In this document: one piece after another, positions 8,882 to 19,299 of the stretch
Numbering within the stretch: the stretch's first letter is position 1
How the letters are laid out: each line of letters opens with the position of its first letter
Assembly: GCA_015207585.1 (NCBI GenBank)
Contig: JADEWQ010000003.1
Location: forward strand, 58,614 to 122,613
Reading direction: 5' to 3'
DNA length: 64,000 nt
DNA from: Pleurocapsales cyanobacterium LEGE 06147
Lineage (GTDB): Bacteria > Cyanobacteriota > Cyanobacteriia > Cyanobacteriales > Xenococcaceae
Notes under the pieces: generated by a model
The model's input: the letters and a program-made list of their open reading frames with translations, nothing else
Databases searched by the model: none
Told to the model about the DNA's origin: nothing
Made by a program: the position numbers and the translations under genes

Positions 8882-10318
8882 CTAGGGGAAATTAACCAGT
8901 CTTTCCGGCAAGCGATCTTGCCGGATCGAGTCTTGATAAGTTTCCCGCTTGAGAATTACATTAGCTTCTCCTTGATTGACTACGACTGCTGCCGGTCGTC
9001 CGATTCGGTTGTAATTAGATGCCATGCTGTAATTGTATGCTCCCGTACTCAACATTACCAAGATATCTCCTGGTTCGGTTTTTGGCAGTAGAGCATCTTT
9101 AATTAATAAATCTCCCGACTCGCAGTGCTTGCCTGCTACTGTTACTGTTTCGCTTAAGGGTGCTGACATGCGATTAGCTACTAAGGCACGATAGAGAGAC
9201 TGATAAGTAATCGGACGAGGATTATCAGACATTCCTCCATCTACGGCAATATAAGTACGTATATCGGGAATTTCTTTCCGGCTACCTATAGTGTAAGCAG
9301 TAACGCAAGCAGAACCAATCAGCGATCGCCCCGGTTCGGCAATTAATTGAGGTAATGGGAGTTGATAATGCTGGCAAGCCGCCTCTACTGCGCTGGCTAC
9401 AGCTTCAACCCACTGGGCGATCGCCGGCGGATCGTCCTCCTCGGTATAACGAATACCCAATCCTCCCCCTACATTTAATTTTTTAACGGGCAATCCATAC
9501 TCTTGGGCTTTTTTCATCCATTCCACCAACACTTCTGCCAAATCTTGGTGTGGTTGACGCTCGAAAATTTGCGAGCCAATATGAGCGTGTAAGCCTACGC
9601 AGTTGAGAGCTGGTTGTTGACTGACGTATGTAAAAACTGTATCGATCTGGCTGGGATCGAAGCCAAATTTACTGTCTAAATGTCCGGTACGAATATACTC
9701 GTGAGTATGACATTCAATTCCTGGAGTTAAGCGGAGCATTATCGGGACTGGGTGCTGGCTGGCACGTGCAGCCATTGCTGCTAACATATCTAATTCCAAC
9801 CAATTGTCAACTATGATAGTGCAGCCGCTTTCGATTGCTAAGTGCAACTCGTCGGCAGATTTATTATTGCCGTGAAAATAAATGCGATCGCGCAGCGCCT
9901 CAGCTCCGCTGAGATCGCCCTTAACTCCAGCTTTCAGAGTAGTGTAAAGTTCTCCGCCAGAAACTACATCGAAGCCTAAACCTTCGCTGTCAATTATGCG
10001 GCATACTGCCAAGCAACTCCAAGCTTTAGAAGCATAGATAATCTGAGATTCGCCACTATAGTAGGTAGCAAAACTATCTCGGTATTGACGACAAGCAATT
10101 CTGAGAGTGAATTCGTCTAATACATATAGGGGAGAACCAAATTGCTCTACCAACTTGCTTAGATCGCAGCCACCAATTTCCAGACAGTCACTCCTGTTTA
10201 CTTTGGCGCTTAGGGGTAGTAGCTCTTGATTCGGTGAAGGTAAATTTTCTAAGTTATCGATTTTAGGTAAATAACGATGTCCAGAATTTTGTAAGCTGGG
10301 ATCTGTCGATAGCATCAT
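8882..10318 (-). CDS. lysA: Diaminopimelate decarboxylase
   Basis: A 478-residue fold-type III PLP enzyme. IIYASKAWSCLAV holds the PLP-binding lysine (K98). FHGNNKS, GIECHTHEYIRTGH, KLNVGGGLGIRY and IAEPGRSLIG are the expected barrel motifs, and HCESGD followed by GAYNYSMASNYN forms the substrate end. It converts meso-diaminopimelate to lysine, the last step of lysine synthesis. The N-terminus is about 40 residues longer than in the E. coli enzyme, as is usual in cyanobacteria. A 103-bp gap separates it from cdaA downstream. Two adjacent ATG codons compete for the start. Confidence 0.95.
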   Translation of the reverse strand: MMLSTDPSLQNSGHRYLPKIDNLENLPSPNQELLPLSAKVNRSDCLEIGGCDLSKLVEQFGSPLYVLDEFTLRIACRQYRDSFATYYSGESQIIYASKAWSCLAVCRIIDSEGLGFDVVSGGELYTTLKAGVKGDLSGAEALRDRIYFHGNNKSADELHLAIESGCTIIVDNWLELDMLAAMAARASQHPVPIMLRLTPGIECHTHEYIRTGHLDSKFGFDPSQIDTVFTYVSQQPALNCVGLHAHIGSQIFERQPHQDLAEVLVEWMKKAQEYGLPVKKLNVGGGLGIRYTEEDDPPAIAQWVEAVASAVEAACQHYQLPLPQLIAEPGRSLIGSACVTAYTIGSRKEIPDIRTYIAVDGGMSDNPRPITYQSLYRALVANRMSAPLSETVTVAGKHCESGDLLIKDALLPKTEPGDILVMLSTGAYNYSMASNYNRIGRPAAVVVNQGEANVILKRETYQDSIRQDRLPERLVNFP

Positions 10319-10496
10319 CTAAGTTTTTTCTTTAGTTATTCTGTATTGTCAACCAATCAAGTAAAAAAGTAGAGGAAAAAAGATTTTTTTCTTCCTTCCC
10401 ACCGTTTAAGTAGGATAAGTAAGAATAAATTTCCCTTCTTGCTCCCTCGATGAACGGACGAGAGGGTTCCATTTCTTTAGTTTACAATCACAGACC

Positions 10497-11165
10497 GTGA
10501 AATTATTAGCAATTAAGCCACCAACCATAAAAGAGTTAGAGGAAATTATCGAATTAGATCGAATTTGTTTTGGCAAACTGTGGACAAAGGAAGGCTATCA
10601 AAGAGAACTAGCCAGTCCCAATAGTCTGTTGCTAATTTTGTCTTTATTGAAGAAGAGGATAGGGGAAGAGGAAGACATAGAAAAATATTTATTTCAAAGT
10701 CCCAATTTACAATCCCAAATCATCGGGGTCGCTTGTTTTTGGTCAATTGTAGAAGAAGCTCATATTACCCTGTTGGGCATTCATCCAGACTATCGAGGTC
10801 AAGGTTTAGGGCAATTGTTACTTTATACCTTGCTCGTCAAGGCAGTAGAATGTCAACTAAAACGGGCAACTTTAGAAGTAAGAGCTAGTAATCAAGCCGC
10901 CTTGGGTTTGTATCAAAAATTTGGTTTTCAGGTTGCGGGACGACGCAAGGGATATTATCAGTTAACGGGTGAAGATGCTTTGATTATGTGGCGCGCGGGG
11001 CTGGCTGAAGTGGATTTTAAAAATGATTTAGCTAGTTGGTCCCATCAAATCTTCATCGGTCTTAAGCAAGGAAATTGGCGACTGTTCAACGAGGAGTTCT
11101 TGATTCACAAATGTAATTTAAGACAAGATTGGACGACTAACCAGCCAAATTTACAGAATTTTTAA
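10497..11165 (+). CDS. rimI: RimI-like GNAT acetyltransferase (ribosomal protein S18-alanine N-acetyltransferase)
   Basis: A 222-residue protein that starts with GTG. The GNAT core covers about residues 10-165: EAHITLLGIHPDYRGQGLGQLLLYTLL is the acetyl-CoA-binding motif A and NQAALGLYQKFGFQVAGRRKGYY is motif B with the RimI-like end. Two oddities are a charged insertion of about 20 residues (KKRIGEEEDIEKYLFQ) before strand 4 and a C-terminal extension of about 50 residues with no recognisable domain. RimI acetylates the N-terminal alanine of ribosomal protein S18; assignment to RimI and not another GNAT rests on the core motifs. Confidence 0.8.
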   Translation: MKLLAIKPPTIKELEEIIELDRICFGKLWTKEGYQRELASPNSLLLILSLLKKRIGEEEDIEKYLFQSPNLQSQIIGVACFWSIVEEAHITLLGIHPDYRGQGLGQLLLYTLLVKAVECQLKRATLEVRASNQAALGLYQKFGFQVAGRRKGYYQLTGEDALIMWRAGLAEVDFKNDLASWSHQIFIGLKQGNWRLFNEEFLIHKCNLRQDWTTNQPNLQNF

Positions 11166-11379
11166 TGGAGGAAAATAAAATATTTAGATTCTCTGAATAA
11201 AATTAGACAAAATATTATTAAAGGCTGATTCTAGATTGTCAAGAGAACGCCAAAATTACTAATATATGTCGATAAAGTGTTAATTTTGACTTCTTGGTGT
11301 TTGAGAAAAAACAGCTTGATAGTAAGGCTGTGCTAGAATCAGCTTAACACGGGCAAGCAGCAGGTGATGGATATAGATC

Positions 11380-13845
11380 ATGTTTGAACGCTTCACAGAA
11401 AAAGCTATAAAAGTGATCATGCTAGCCCAGGAGGAAGCACGCCGCCTGGGACATAACTTCGTAGGAACAGAACAGATTCTTCTGGGCTTAATTGGCGAAG
11501 GTACTGGAGTCGCAGCCAAAGTCCTTAAATCTATGGGCGTTAATCTTAAAGACGCACGGATTGAAGTGGAAAAAATTATTGGTCGCGGTTCCGGTTTCGT
11601 AGCGGTGGAAATTCCTTTCACCCCCAGAGCCAAAAGAGTTCTAGAGCTATCCTTAGAAGAAGCACGACAACTAGGACACAATTATATAGGAACAGAACAT
11701 CTTCTTCTCGGTTTAATTAGGGAAGGGGAAGGGGTGGCTGCAAGAGTACTAGAAAATCTGGGAGTAGACCTGTCTAAAGTGAGAACCCAAGTCATCAGGA
11801 TGTTGGGTGAAACAGCAGAAGTAGGTGCTCCCACAGGCGGTAGCGGTAGAAATAAAACCCCAACCCTCGACGAGTTTGGCTCTAATCTCACTCAGTTAGC
11901 CGCGGAAGGTAAGCTCGATCCAGTAGTGGGTAGACAAAAAGAAATCGAGCGGGTAATTCAAATATTAGGTCGTCGAACCAAAAATAATCCCGTTTTAATT
12001 GGAGAACCAGGGGTTGGTAAAACAGCGATCGCCGAAGGACTGGCACAAAGGATTGCTAATAAAGACATTCCCGATATTTTAGAAGACAAGCGGGTAGTTA
12101 CTCTCGATATCGGCTTGTTAGTGGCAGGCACAAAGTACCGGGGTGAGTTTGAAGAACGGCTGAAAAAAATTATGGACGAAATTCGTCAAGCAGGAAATGT
12201 TGTCCTGGTTATCGACGAAGTCCATACCCTAATCGGTGCCGGTGCAGCCGAAGGAGCGATCGATGCGGCTAATATCCTCAAGCCAGCTTTAGCAAGGGGA
12301 GAATTACAATGTATTGGAGCAACAACTCTCGATGAATACCGCAAGCATATCGAGCGAGATGCCGCCCTAGAACGCCGCTTCCAGCCAGTGATGGTTGGCG
12401 AACCTACCGTAGAAGAAACTATTGAAATTCTTTACGGCTTGCGGGAGCGTTACGAACAACATCATAAACTCAAAATTTTAGACGAATCTTTAGAAGCAGC
12501 AGCCAAATTGTCCGATCGTTATATTAGCGATCGCTATTTACCAGATAAGGCGATTGACTTAATTGACGAGGCTGGTTCTCGGGTTCGCCTGATTCACTCT
12601 CAACTGCCGCCAGCTGCTAAAGAGTTGGATAAAGAACTGCGGGAAGTTCTCAAGCAAAAAGACGATGCGGTAAGAGCCCAAGACTTCGACCGAGCTGGGG
12701 AATTGCGCGATCGCGAAATGGAAATTAAAGAGCAAATTCGCTCGATCGCTTCTGCCAAGAATGCAGAAGGAGAAGGAGAAGAGAGTCCCGTAGTCGATGC
12801 GGAAGAAATTGCTTACATTGTTGCTTCCTGGACTGGAGTACCCGTTAACAAAATTACCGAATCGGAATCAGAAAAGTTATTGCACATGGAGGATACCCTC
12901 CACCAGCGTATTATCGGTCAGGAAGATGCGGTCAAAGCCATCTCCCGCGCTATTCGTCGCGCTAGGGTAGGGCTGAAAAATCCCAACCGACCTATTGCTA
13001 GCTTTGTCTTTTCTGGTCCCACAGGAGTAGGTAAAACCGAGTTGACCAAAGCACTGGCTGCCTATTTCTTCGGTTCGGAAGAAGCGATGATCCGGCTGGA
13101 TATGTCGGAATATATGGAACGGCATACAGTTTCTAAGCTGATTGGTTCTCCTCCAGGATACGTAGGTTACAACGAAGGAGGTCAACTAACCGAAGCGGTA
13201 CGTCGTCGTCCCTATACGGTAGTGCTTTTTGACGAGATTGAAAAAGCCCATCCAGATATCTTCAATATGCTCCTGCAAATTTTAGAAGATGGTCGTCTAA
13301 CGGATGCCAAGGGACGAACGGTAGATTTCAAAAATACCCTAATTATTCTCACTTCTAACATCGGTTCTAAGGTTATTGAGAAAGGTGGCGGTGGTCTCGG
13401 ATTTGAATTTGCCGAAAATCAAGCTGAGTCTCAATACAATCGTATTCGTTCTCTCGTCAACGAAGAACTGAAAAACTACTTCCGTCCCGAATTCTTGAAC
13501 CGTTTGGATGAAATCATTGTCTTCCGTCAGCTAACCAAAGACGAAGTCAAACAAATTTCTGATATTCTGCTCAAAGAAGTATTCCAACGTCTGACAGAAC
13601 AGGGAATCGAATTAGAAGTGACCGAGAAATTCAAAGATCGTCTGGTCGAAGAAGGTTACAATCCTGCCTATGGCGCGCGTCCTCTCCGTCGAGCGATTAT
13701 GCGTTTGCTAGAAGATGTACTGGCCGAAGAAATCCTTTCCGGTCGTCTGCAGGAAGGAGATACGGCTAAAGTAGATATCGATGAGGAAGGTAAAGTCAAA
13801 ATTCTTCCTCAGCAGAAAGAGACACAATTGCTACCTTCATCGTAA
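11380..13845 (+). CDS. clpC: ATP-dependent Clp protease ATP-binding subunit ClpC
   Basis: An 821-residue HSP100 unfoldase. Two Clp_N repeats come first ([19 protein letters not shown] and [19 protein letters not shown]). Then AAA+ domain 1 with Walker [10 protein letters not shown] near residue 208, a UVR-like coiled middle segment ([18 protein letters not shown]), and AAA+ domain 2 with GPTGVGKTE near 548. A GGGLGFEF loop near residue 675 is where ClpP-binding loops lie. It feeds substrates to ClpP/ClpR proteases in the cytoplasm; a clpP gene is present at 41.5 kb. Monocistronic, with a terminator 25 bp downstream. Confidence 0.97.
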   Translation: MFERFTEKAIKVIMLAQEEARRLGHNFVGTEQILLGLIGEGTGVAAKVLKSMGVNLKDARIEVEKIIGRGSGFVAVEIPFTPRAKRVLELSLEEARQLGHNYIGTEHLLLGLIREGEGVAARVLENLGVDLSKVRTQVIRMLGETAEVGAPTGGSGRNKTPTLDEFGSNLTQLAAEGKLDPVVGRQKEIERVIQILGRRTKNNPVLIGEPGVGKTAIAEGLAQRIANKDIPDILEDKRVVTLDIGLLVAGTKYRGEFEERLKKIMDEIRQAGNVVLVIDEVHTLIGAGAAEGAIDAANILKPALARGELQCIGATTLDEYRKHIERDAALERRFQPVMVGEPTVEETIEILYGLRERYEQHHKLKILDESLEAAAKLSDRYISDRYLPDKAIDLIDEAGSRVRLIHSQLPPAAKELDKELREVLKQKDDAVRAQDFDRAGELRDREMEIKEQIRSIASAKNAEGEGEESPVVDAEEIAYIVASWTGVPVNKITESESEKLLHMEDTLHQRIIGQEDAVKAISRAIRRARVGLKNPNRPIASFVFSGPTGVGKTELTKALAAYFFGSEEAMIRLDMSEYMERHTVSKLIGSPPGYVGYNEGGQLTEAVRRRPYTVVLFDEIEKAHPDIFNMLLQILEDGRLTDAKGRTVDFKNTLIILTSNIGSKVIEKGGGGLGFEFAENQAESQYNRIRSLVNEELKNYFRPEFLNRLDEIIVFRQLTKDEVKQISDILLKEVFQRLTEQGIELEVTEKFKDRLVEEGYNPAYGARPLRRAIMRLLEDVLAEEILSGRLQEGDTAKVDIDEEGKVKILPQQKETQLLPSS

Positions 13846-13870
13846 ATTTCAATTACTAGCAATTAACACA

Positions 13871-13903
13871 ATGGTAGGGAAGTAATTTTCTCTACCATTT
13901 TTT
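13871..13903 (+). terminator. Rho-independent terminator of clpC
   Basis: ATGGTAG (13871-13877) pairs with CTACCAT (13892-13898), with further partial pairing inward, and the hairpin runs into a six-T tract. Confidence 0.8.
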
Positions 13904-14035
13904 ATGTCATCAACAAGAAACCGAAAGGGAAATTTGTTCTGGATATAGTTCCGCAGACGATAGTTCAAATTTGTGTCTGGGTAAACTATATCGATGAACG
14001 TAGCATTTTTAATTTTTGTTTTACCTTGACACAAA

Positions 14036-14854
14036 ATGCGTTTGATTATTAACGAACCATTAAAGATAGAAAGATTAATAGTAGCGATCGCCGATCTACC
14101 TTCTTCATTGTCAGGAACAAAGCTAGTGCAGCTATCAGATTTGCATTATGATGGGGTACGGTTGTCCGAAAAATTACTAGCCGAAGCAATAGATATCAGT
14201 AATGAAGAAAATCCCGACTTAATCTTATTAACGGGAGATTTTATTACTGACGACCCCACACCAATCGAACGACTAGCACTGCGACTCAAACGTTTAAATG
14301 CTCGGGCAGGAATTTATGCTTGTTTGGGCAATCACGATCTTTTTAGAGAAAGGATTATTAATGCTTTCTCCCAGGTAGGAATTAAAGTTCTCTGGAACGA
14401 AATTGCCTATCCTTTGGGTGAGGAATTAGCGATTGTCGGACTAGCAGATTTTTGGTCGTTGGAGTTTGAGCCAGAACCAGTTTTTACTCATATTGATTCC
14501 CATCTTCCTCGCATTGTTCTCTCTCACAATCCCGATTCGGCAGAAATCCTACAAAAATGGCGCGTAGACTTACAACTTTCCGGACATACCCATGGCGGTC
14601 AAGTGGTTATTCCTGGTTATGGACCAGCCCCCATTTTGTTACAAGACCTACGAAGGCGTACGCCCAAATTTTTACGCAATTTTCTTCCCTTTTTTAAAAA
14701 ATGCTCTCCTGTAGTGAAATACTGGCAATGGTCAGAAGGATGGCATCAGGTAGGTAAAAATCAACTCTACATCAATCGAGGGTTAGGAACCTATGCCCCA
14801 GGCAGATTTTTATGTCCGCCAGAAGTGACAGTTATTACTCTCGAATCGAGATAA
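14036..14854 (+). CDS. Metallophosphoesterase (calcineurin-like, YkuE-type)
   Basis: A 272-residue protein with the full metallophosphoesterase motif series: QLSDLHYD, LLTGDFI, CLGNHDLF, IVLSHNPD and LSGHTHGGQV. This order and the C-terminal NRGLGTYAPGRFLCPPEVTVITL match YkuE-like membrane-associated phosphohydrolases. The N-terminus lacks the usual twin-arginine or transmembrane segment, so the protein looks cytoplasmic. The multicopper oxidase gene begins 58 bp downstream on the same strand. The substrate is unknown. Confidence 0.85.
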   Translation: MRLIINEPLKIERLIVAIADLPSSLSGTKLVQLSDLHYDGVRLSEKLLAEAIDISNEENPDLILLTGDFITDDPTPIERLALRLKRLNARAGIYACLGNHDLFRERIINAFSQVGIKVLWNEIAYPLGEELAIVGLADFWSLEFEPEPVFTHIDSHLPRIVLSHNPDSAEILQKWRVDLQLSGHTHGGQVVIPGYGPAPILLQDLRRRTPKFLRNFLPFFKKCSPVVKYWQWSEGWHQVGKNQLYINRGLGTYAPGRFLCPPEVTVITLESR

Positions 14855-14912
14855 AATTATCTAAAAACTTTTTCAATAAATTTTAAGTTAGCTCAAAACT
14901 TTTTGTTACTTA

Positions 14913-15914
14913 ATGTCCAGCTCCTCTAAGAATTCAAACCAAGATTTGTGGACTCGCCGTCAACTAATAACGGGGGGACTAACGGGATTGGGAATAGCAG
15001 CAATATTAGTTAAACTTGGCTCTCAGCCTCGTCAAGCTTCAGCTTCGGTCAAAATTCCTCCCCTTGAGAAAGGTAGTTTAGCTTCGGGCACAACCCTCGA
15101 TCCCATGACAATTCTACGGGATTTTAATTATGGTAAGGTTAAACGGGAAAATGGTCGCCTAGTACGAGAGTTTGAGGTAGTTGCCAAAAGCTCGACGCTA
15201 CAACTAAACAGCGCCATTTCTTTTATTAGTTGGAATTTAAACGATCGCGTTCCCGGACCAACCCTCAGAGCAACCGAAGGCGATCGCGTTCGGGTTATTT
15301 TTCATAATGAAGGCGGACGCTCTCACAGCATGCATTTCCACGGTATTCATCCGGCAGAGATGGACGGAGTTGAGCCTATACGTCACGGTAAAACCACAAT
15401 TTATGAATTCGATGCTCGACCCTACGGCGTACATCCCTACCACTGTCACATCGCTCCCGTAACTCGACACATAGGCAAAGGATTATACGGTCTATTTATC
15501 GTCGACCCCCGTGAAGGTCGTCCTCCTGCCGATGAGATGGTAATGGTCATGGGAGGTTATGACCTAGATGATGACGGACACAATGAGCTTTATGCCTTCA
15601 ACGGTATTCCCAATTACTATCGCGATCGCCCCATTCCTATCTATCAAAATCAATTGGTGCGTCTCTATCTACTCAACATGATCGAATTTGACCCTGCTAT
15701 TACCTTTCACATTCATGCCAATCTGTTCCAGGTATATCCTACCGGACGAACTCTAAAACCTAGCGAAGAATCTGACGTAATTACCCTGGGCACGGCAGAG
15801 CGGCACATCCTCGAATTTGCCTATACTTATCCCGGTCAATACATGTTTCATCCTCATCAAGATGATATCGCCGAAAGCGGCTGTATGGGATATTTTGATG
15901 TAATCCCGAGTTAA
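14913..15914 (+). CDS. Two-domain multicopper oxidase, Tat-exported
   Basis: A 333-residue cupredoxin protein. The N-terminus WTRRQLITGGLTGLGIAAIL is a twin-arginine signal. Domain 1 carries HSMHFHG (138-144) and HPYHCHIAPVTRHIGKGL (174-191), i.e. type 2/3 copper histidines plus a type 1 site around C178. Domain 2 has FHIHANLF and YMFHPHQDD, but no cysteine, so the type 1 site is only in domain 1, as in copper nitrite reductases and some two-domain laccases. The usual type 1 axial Met appears replaced by Leu. The likely role is periplasmic metal or phenol oxidation. It is followed by the Gly-Gly-Glu protein. Confidence 0.85.
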   Translation: MSSSSKNSNQDLWTRRQLITGGLTGLGIAAILVKLGSQPRQASASVKIPPLEKGSLASGTTLDPMTILRDFNYGKVKRENGRLVREFEVVAKSSTLQLNSAISFISWNLNDRVPGPTLRATEGDRVRVIFHNEGGRSHSMHFHGIHPAEMDGVEPIRHGKTTIYEFDARPYGVHPYHCHIAPVTRHIGKGLYGLFIVDPREGRPPADEMVMVMGGYDLDDDGHNELYAFNGIPNYYRDRPIPIYQNQLVRLYLLNMIEFDPAITFHIHANLFQVYPTGRTLKPSEESDVITLGTAERHILEFAYTYPGQYMFHPHQDDIAESGCMGYFDVIPS

Positions 15915-16023
15915 CAGACAATGTAGTTTTTTAGACAATGTAGTTTTTTACTGAAAATTATTGACAAGACATGGCATTAGAAGTAATCTATCACCTCAGT
16001 AGTAATATAAATTACCAATTAAG

Positions 16024-16863
16024 ATGACAAAACATTTAAAACCTGTAGAACTATTTTTAGCTTTTGGTCTTGCTGCTACTATCGGTATATCTAATAGTCC
16101 TTCGGCTAATGCCAGTGAAGGAGACGAGACCGTAAACGAAGCGACTGCCCCCGTCCTGGCTCAAGGAGGAGAAGGCGGTGAAGGCGGCGAAGGTGGTGAA
16201 GGTGGTGAAGGCGGCGAGGCAGGGGTTAGCAGCGGTAATCCAGATGTAGATTACATGACAACCCTGGGATTGATGAAAGGGCACTTGATTGTTGCCGAAG
16301 AGTTAATCGAACAAGGCAACTATGATGAGGCAGAGGTTCATATTGGACATCCAGTGGAAGAATTGTATGGAGGGATAGAAAACGAACTTTCCCAGCGTAA
16401 CGTATCTCAGTTTAAAACTGAGTTAACCGAACTTCACGATCTAGCCAAATCAGCACCCGAATCACCCCAAATGCAAGATGCCTTTGCCACTTCGATGGAA
16501 TCGATCGACCAAGCGATCGCGGCAGTACCACAAAGCGAGCGTCAGTCTCCTGAGTTTGTTTTAGATGTAATGACCGAGATGTTAAAGACGGCAGCAGCAG
16601 AATACGAAGCAGCGATCGCAGACGGTAAAATTGTCGAAGTGGAAGAGTATCAAGATGCCCGGGGATTTATTCTTTATGCTGAAGAACTCTATCAAAACGT
16701 TGCTGACCAGATGAGTCAGGAAAATCCCGAAGATCATCAGGTGATTCAAGAAAGTTTAGCCCAATTAAAAACAGCCTTTCCTTCCGTGACTCCACCCGAT
16801 ACTCCTATCAAAGATCCATCAGAAGTCTACAGCTTGGTTTCGCAAATCGAGCTGCGCAGCTAG
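16024..16863 (+). CDS. Secreted Gly-Gly-Glu repeat protein of unknown function
   Basis: A 279-residue protein with a signal peptide (about residues 8-30, ending ANASEG). Six perfect GGE repeats follow at residues 48-65, giving an acidic flexible linker, and then a helical domain beginning YMTTLGLMKGHLIVAEELIEQGNYDEAEVHIGHPVEELY. Histidine- and acid-rich helices of this kind occur in a family of exported proteins of cyanobacteria and proteobacteria without known function. Its position between a multicopper oxidase and an iron-dependent dioxygenase suggests a metal-related periplasmic role, which is inference only. Confidence 0.75.
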   Translation: MTKHLKPVELFLAFGLAATIGISNSPSANASEGDETVNEATAPVLAQGGEGGEGGEGGEGGEGGEAGVSSGNPDVDYMTTLGLMKGHLIVAEELIEQGNYDEAEVHIGHPVEELYGGIENELSQRNVSQFKTELTELHDLAKSAPESPQMQDAFATSMESIDQAIAAVPQSERQSPEFVLDVMTEMLKTAAAEYEAAIADGKIVEVEEYQDARGFILYAEELYQNVADQMSQENPEDHQVIQESLAQLKTAFPSVTPPDTPIKDPSEVYSLVSQIELRS

Positions 16864-16916
16864 CAGTTGACAACAAACGGGGAACTAATAGTAAAAGGCT
16901 CACGGACCATCCGAAC

Positions 16917-17588
16917 ATGATTTTCTCCATCCCCAATGTTTTAACTTGTCAGGAATTAGAAGAAATTGCTTCGAGTCTGGCAAAAGCTAAGTTTATAGAC
17001 GGCAAACTTACCGCTGGTTGGCATGCCAAGTTGGTTAAGAACAATCAGCAACTAAAACAGAAAACTACTTTAGCAGAAAAACTTCAAGAGCTCATTAAAG
17101 CATCTCTTAATCGGAATGCTTTATTTCAAACTGCCGTTCGCCCTAAAGCAATTCATTCTTTATTAATCAGCCGCTACGATCTAGGTATGTCCTACGATCG
17201 ACATACTGATAATGCTTTGATGGGAAACTCAAAAGTCTGGCGTTCGGATGTGTCGTTTACTTTGTTTTTAAATCCACCTTCTGCTTATGAGGGTGGTGAA
17301 CTGGTAATTGAAGGTGCCGATGATGAAAAAGCCTATAAACTAGAAGCTGGTTCAGCTATTGTCTATCCTTCTACAACTCTACATCGAGTTGACCCCGTAA
17401 CTAAAGGAACTCGTTTGGTGGCAGTCGGTTGGGTACAAAGCTTTATTCGTGAAGCTAGCGATCGGGAAATCTTATTCGACCTCGATACTATACGACGCAC
17501 CATCTTTGTTAAAGAAGGTAAAACTCCTGAATTTGACTTGCTTTCTAAAAGTATTGCTAATTTACTACGTAAATGGGCTGATGTTTAG
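16917..17588 (+). CDS. PKHD-type Fe(II)/2-oxoglutarate dioxygenase (PiuC/YbiX family)
   Basis: A 223-residue protein with the complete iron and cosubstrate site: H96 and D98 in YDRHTDNALM, H156 in TTLHRV and R166 in GTRLVAVGW. The N-terminal GWHAKLVKNNQQL and the middle GGELVIEGADDEKAYKL are typical of the PiuC/YbiX group. In proteobacteria this group accompanies TonB-dependent siderophore receptors; none is seen here. The gene starts 53 bp after the Gly-Gly-Glu protein on the same strand, so metal homeostasis is a plausible shared theme. Confidence 0.9.
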   Translation: MIFSIPNVLTCQELEEIASSLAKAKFIDGKLTAGWHAKLVKNNQQLKQKTTLAEKLQELIKASLNRNALFQTAVRPKAIHSLLISRYDLGMSYDRHTDNALMGNSKVWRSDVSFTLFLNPPSAYEGGELVIEGADDEKAYKLEAGSAIVYPSTTLHRVDPVTKGTRLVAVGWVQSFIREASDREILFDLDTIRRTIFVKEGKTPEFDLLSKSIANLLRKWADV

Positions 17589-18578
17589 TAAAGAGTGAAT
17601 GAGATAAAAATTAATTTTGCAATTGTCCGAATTTATTTGCTGAAGATAGATTTCCTTACGAGCTGCTATTAATAACTTTTTTCTCTTCATCTACTTTAGA
17701 TAAAACTTGCCAAGTGCCAAATCGATAGAGCGAAAACACACGACAAAATTACCTTTAAAACTTTTGATATTGCGATGGTTATACAGATTTTGATATAACT
17801 GCTCGAAACATTTATTTAACTTTGATACCAGAGATGGAGCGACTTATGATTTTTGCGCTTTGCGAGTCAAGATAAATTTATACATTACAGCAAATCTTGT
17901 CAAAAGAAAATAGTTTTCCTGTTTTTGCTTTTCTTCAGCTTCTCGCAACTTATACCAAATCCAAAAATATTTGTGAGAGATCGAGCGTAAGGGCGAACGG
18001 CTGGGCAGCTTCGCTCTCTTTAGGAACGACCCTACAAAAACTATATGTCGAATTTTTTTCCATTTGGTATTATTTTCAAAACCCGAACTATTTAATAATT
18101 TTTTAGTTGCTTCTTTTTGTTGTAAGTAAACGGCAAGAAAATCAAATACTAATTTTAATTTTTTATATTAAGTCTGTTTAAATGCATTGAATTATCTATC
18201 TTATATCCAGACCTTTCTCGGTAGAGATGAATAAAACTCGAAAAGCAGACTAAATAAAGGTAGCAAACTTAATTCCGACAATAATAATCGGTTTTGTGAG
18301 AACAAAAATAGGTTAATTATTTAATTTAAACCTAAAAGAAATCAAATAGTTGAGCTAATTTTGACTAGATAAACCAATCGAAAAGCTACTAGTTCGTTGT
18401 AAAATCTTCGAGGTTCAGTAGAACGGACAACATAATTAGCGACTCCTTTAATAAAGGTAATTTAGTATAGGCGGCTTGCATAATATTTTCTTTAAAAACG
18501 GCTGGTATACTCTCCCCATTAAGGTTTTTGCTAACTTAAAGTGCTTTGTAAAGATGCGGATAAGTTGAAGGTTACCTC
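17589..18578. other. Long intergenic region without a convincing gene
   Basis: About 990 bp, AT-rich, with no reading frame that has a good start, ribosome site and recognisable product. A weak minus-strand stretch near 18360-18480 reads as broken frames and may be an old coding relic (RSTEPRRFYNELVAFRL in one frame, its continuation in another), but I cannot name it. The last 100 bp before mgtC presumably hold its promoter. Confidence 0.5.
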
Positions 18579-19277
18579 ATGACATTACTTGAATCTGTTA
18601 TTCGCTTAGTGATAGCGTTTGCATTGGGATCGGCTATTGATCTGGAACGGCAATGGCGACAGCGTATGGCAGGACTGCGAACTAACACGTTAGTGGCAAC
18701 GGGGTCTGCTTTATTTGTTATCCTATCAGCATTGACTCCTGAAGATGCCAGTCCAACTCGTATTGCGGCTCAGATTGTCTCTGGAATCGGATTTTTGGCT
18801 GGAGGTGTTATCCTGCGAGAAGGATTGAGCGTGCGAGGGTTAAATACGGCAGCCACTTTGTGGTGTGCGGCAGCAATTGGTGCTTTGGCAGGATTGGGAC
18901 TAATTTCTCAAGCTTTTTTGGGAGCGATCGCAGTTTTGGTTGCCAATATCATTTTACGACCTTTAGGATATCGGATTAACGAGCAGCCTCTTAAAGGAAC
19001 CGAACTAGAGTTATGCTACCGCTGTACCATTGATTGTCGGGAAGATGATGAAGCTCATGTTCGATTACTTCTGCTCCAATCTCTTAGCAATAGTAAAGTG
19101 CGTTTGCGATCGCTCCGCAGTGAAGATCTAGAAAAGCCTGAGATGGTCGAAGTTGAAGCAGATATAATGACCCAAGAGCGTCAAGACGACGTGCTAGAGC
19201 AAATAGTTAATCGTCTGAGTTTAGAACCAGGAGTTACTGCGGTCGAGTGGCGAATTATTGAAGAAGAATACGGTTGA
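18579..19277 (+). CDS. mgtC: MgtC/SapB family membrane protein
   Basis: A 232-residue protein. The first 140 residues hold four or five membrane helices with the MgtC signature: ALGSAIDLERQWRQRMAGLRTNTLVATGSALF, IVSGIGFLAGGVI and GLNTAATLWCAAAIGALAGLG. The rest is a cytoplasmic ACT-like domain. Family members restrain F-type ATP synthase and support growth at low magnesium. A truncated magnesium-ATPase gene follows 137 bp downstream and mgtE lies 1.5 kb further, so the context is magnesium homeostasis. The order mgtC then Mg-ATPase matches the Salmonella mgtCBR operon. Confidence 0.92.
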   Translation: MTLLESVIRLVIAFALGSAIDLERQWRQRMAGLRTNTLVATGSALFVILSALTPEDASPTRIAAQIVSGIGFLAGGVILREGLSVRGLNTAATLWCAAAIGALAGLGLISQAFLGAIAVLVANIILRPLGYRINEQPLKGTELELCYRCTIDCREDDEAHVRLLLLQSLSNSKVRLRSLRSEDLEKPEMVEVEADIMTQERQDDVLEQIVNRLSLEPGVTAVEWRIIEEEYG

Positions 19278-19299
19278 ATCTAGTACCGCTGCGCGGAAG

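Noticed and set aside
13849..14034. 61-codon minus-strand frame between clpC and the phosphoesterase
   Set aside because: Runs through the clpC terminator hairpin and the next gene's upstream region; no recognisable product.
17897..18106. 69-codon frame in the long gap before mgtC
   Set aside because: No good ribosome site, low-complexity composition and no similarity that I can see.
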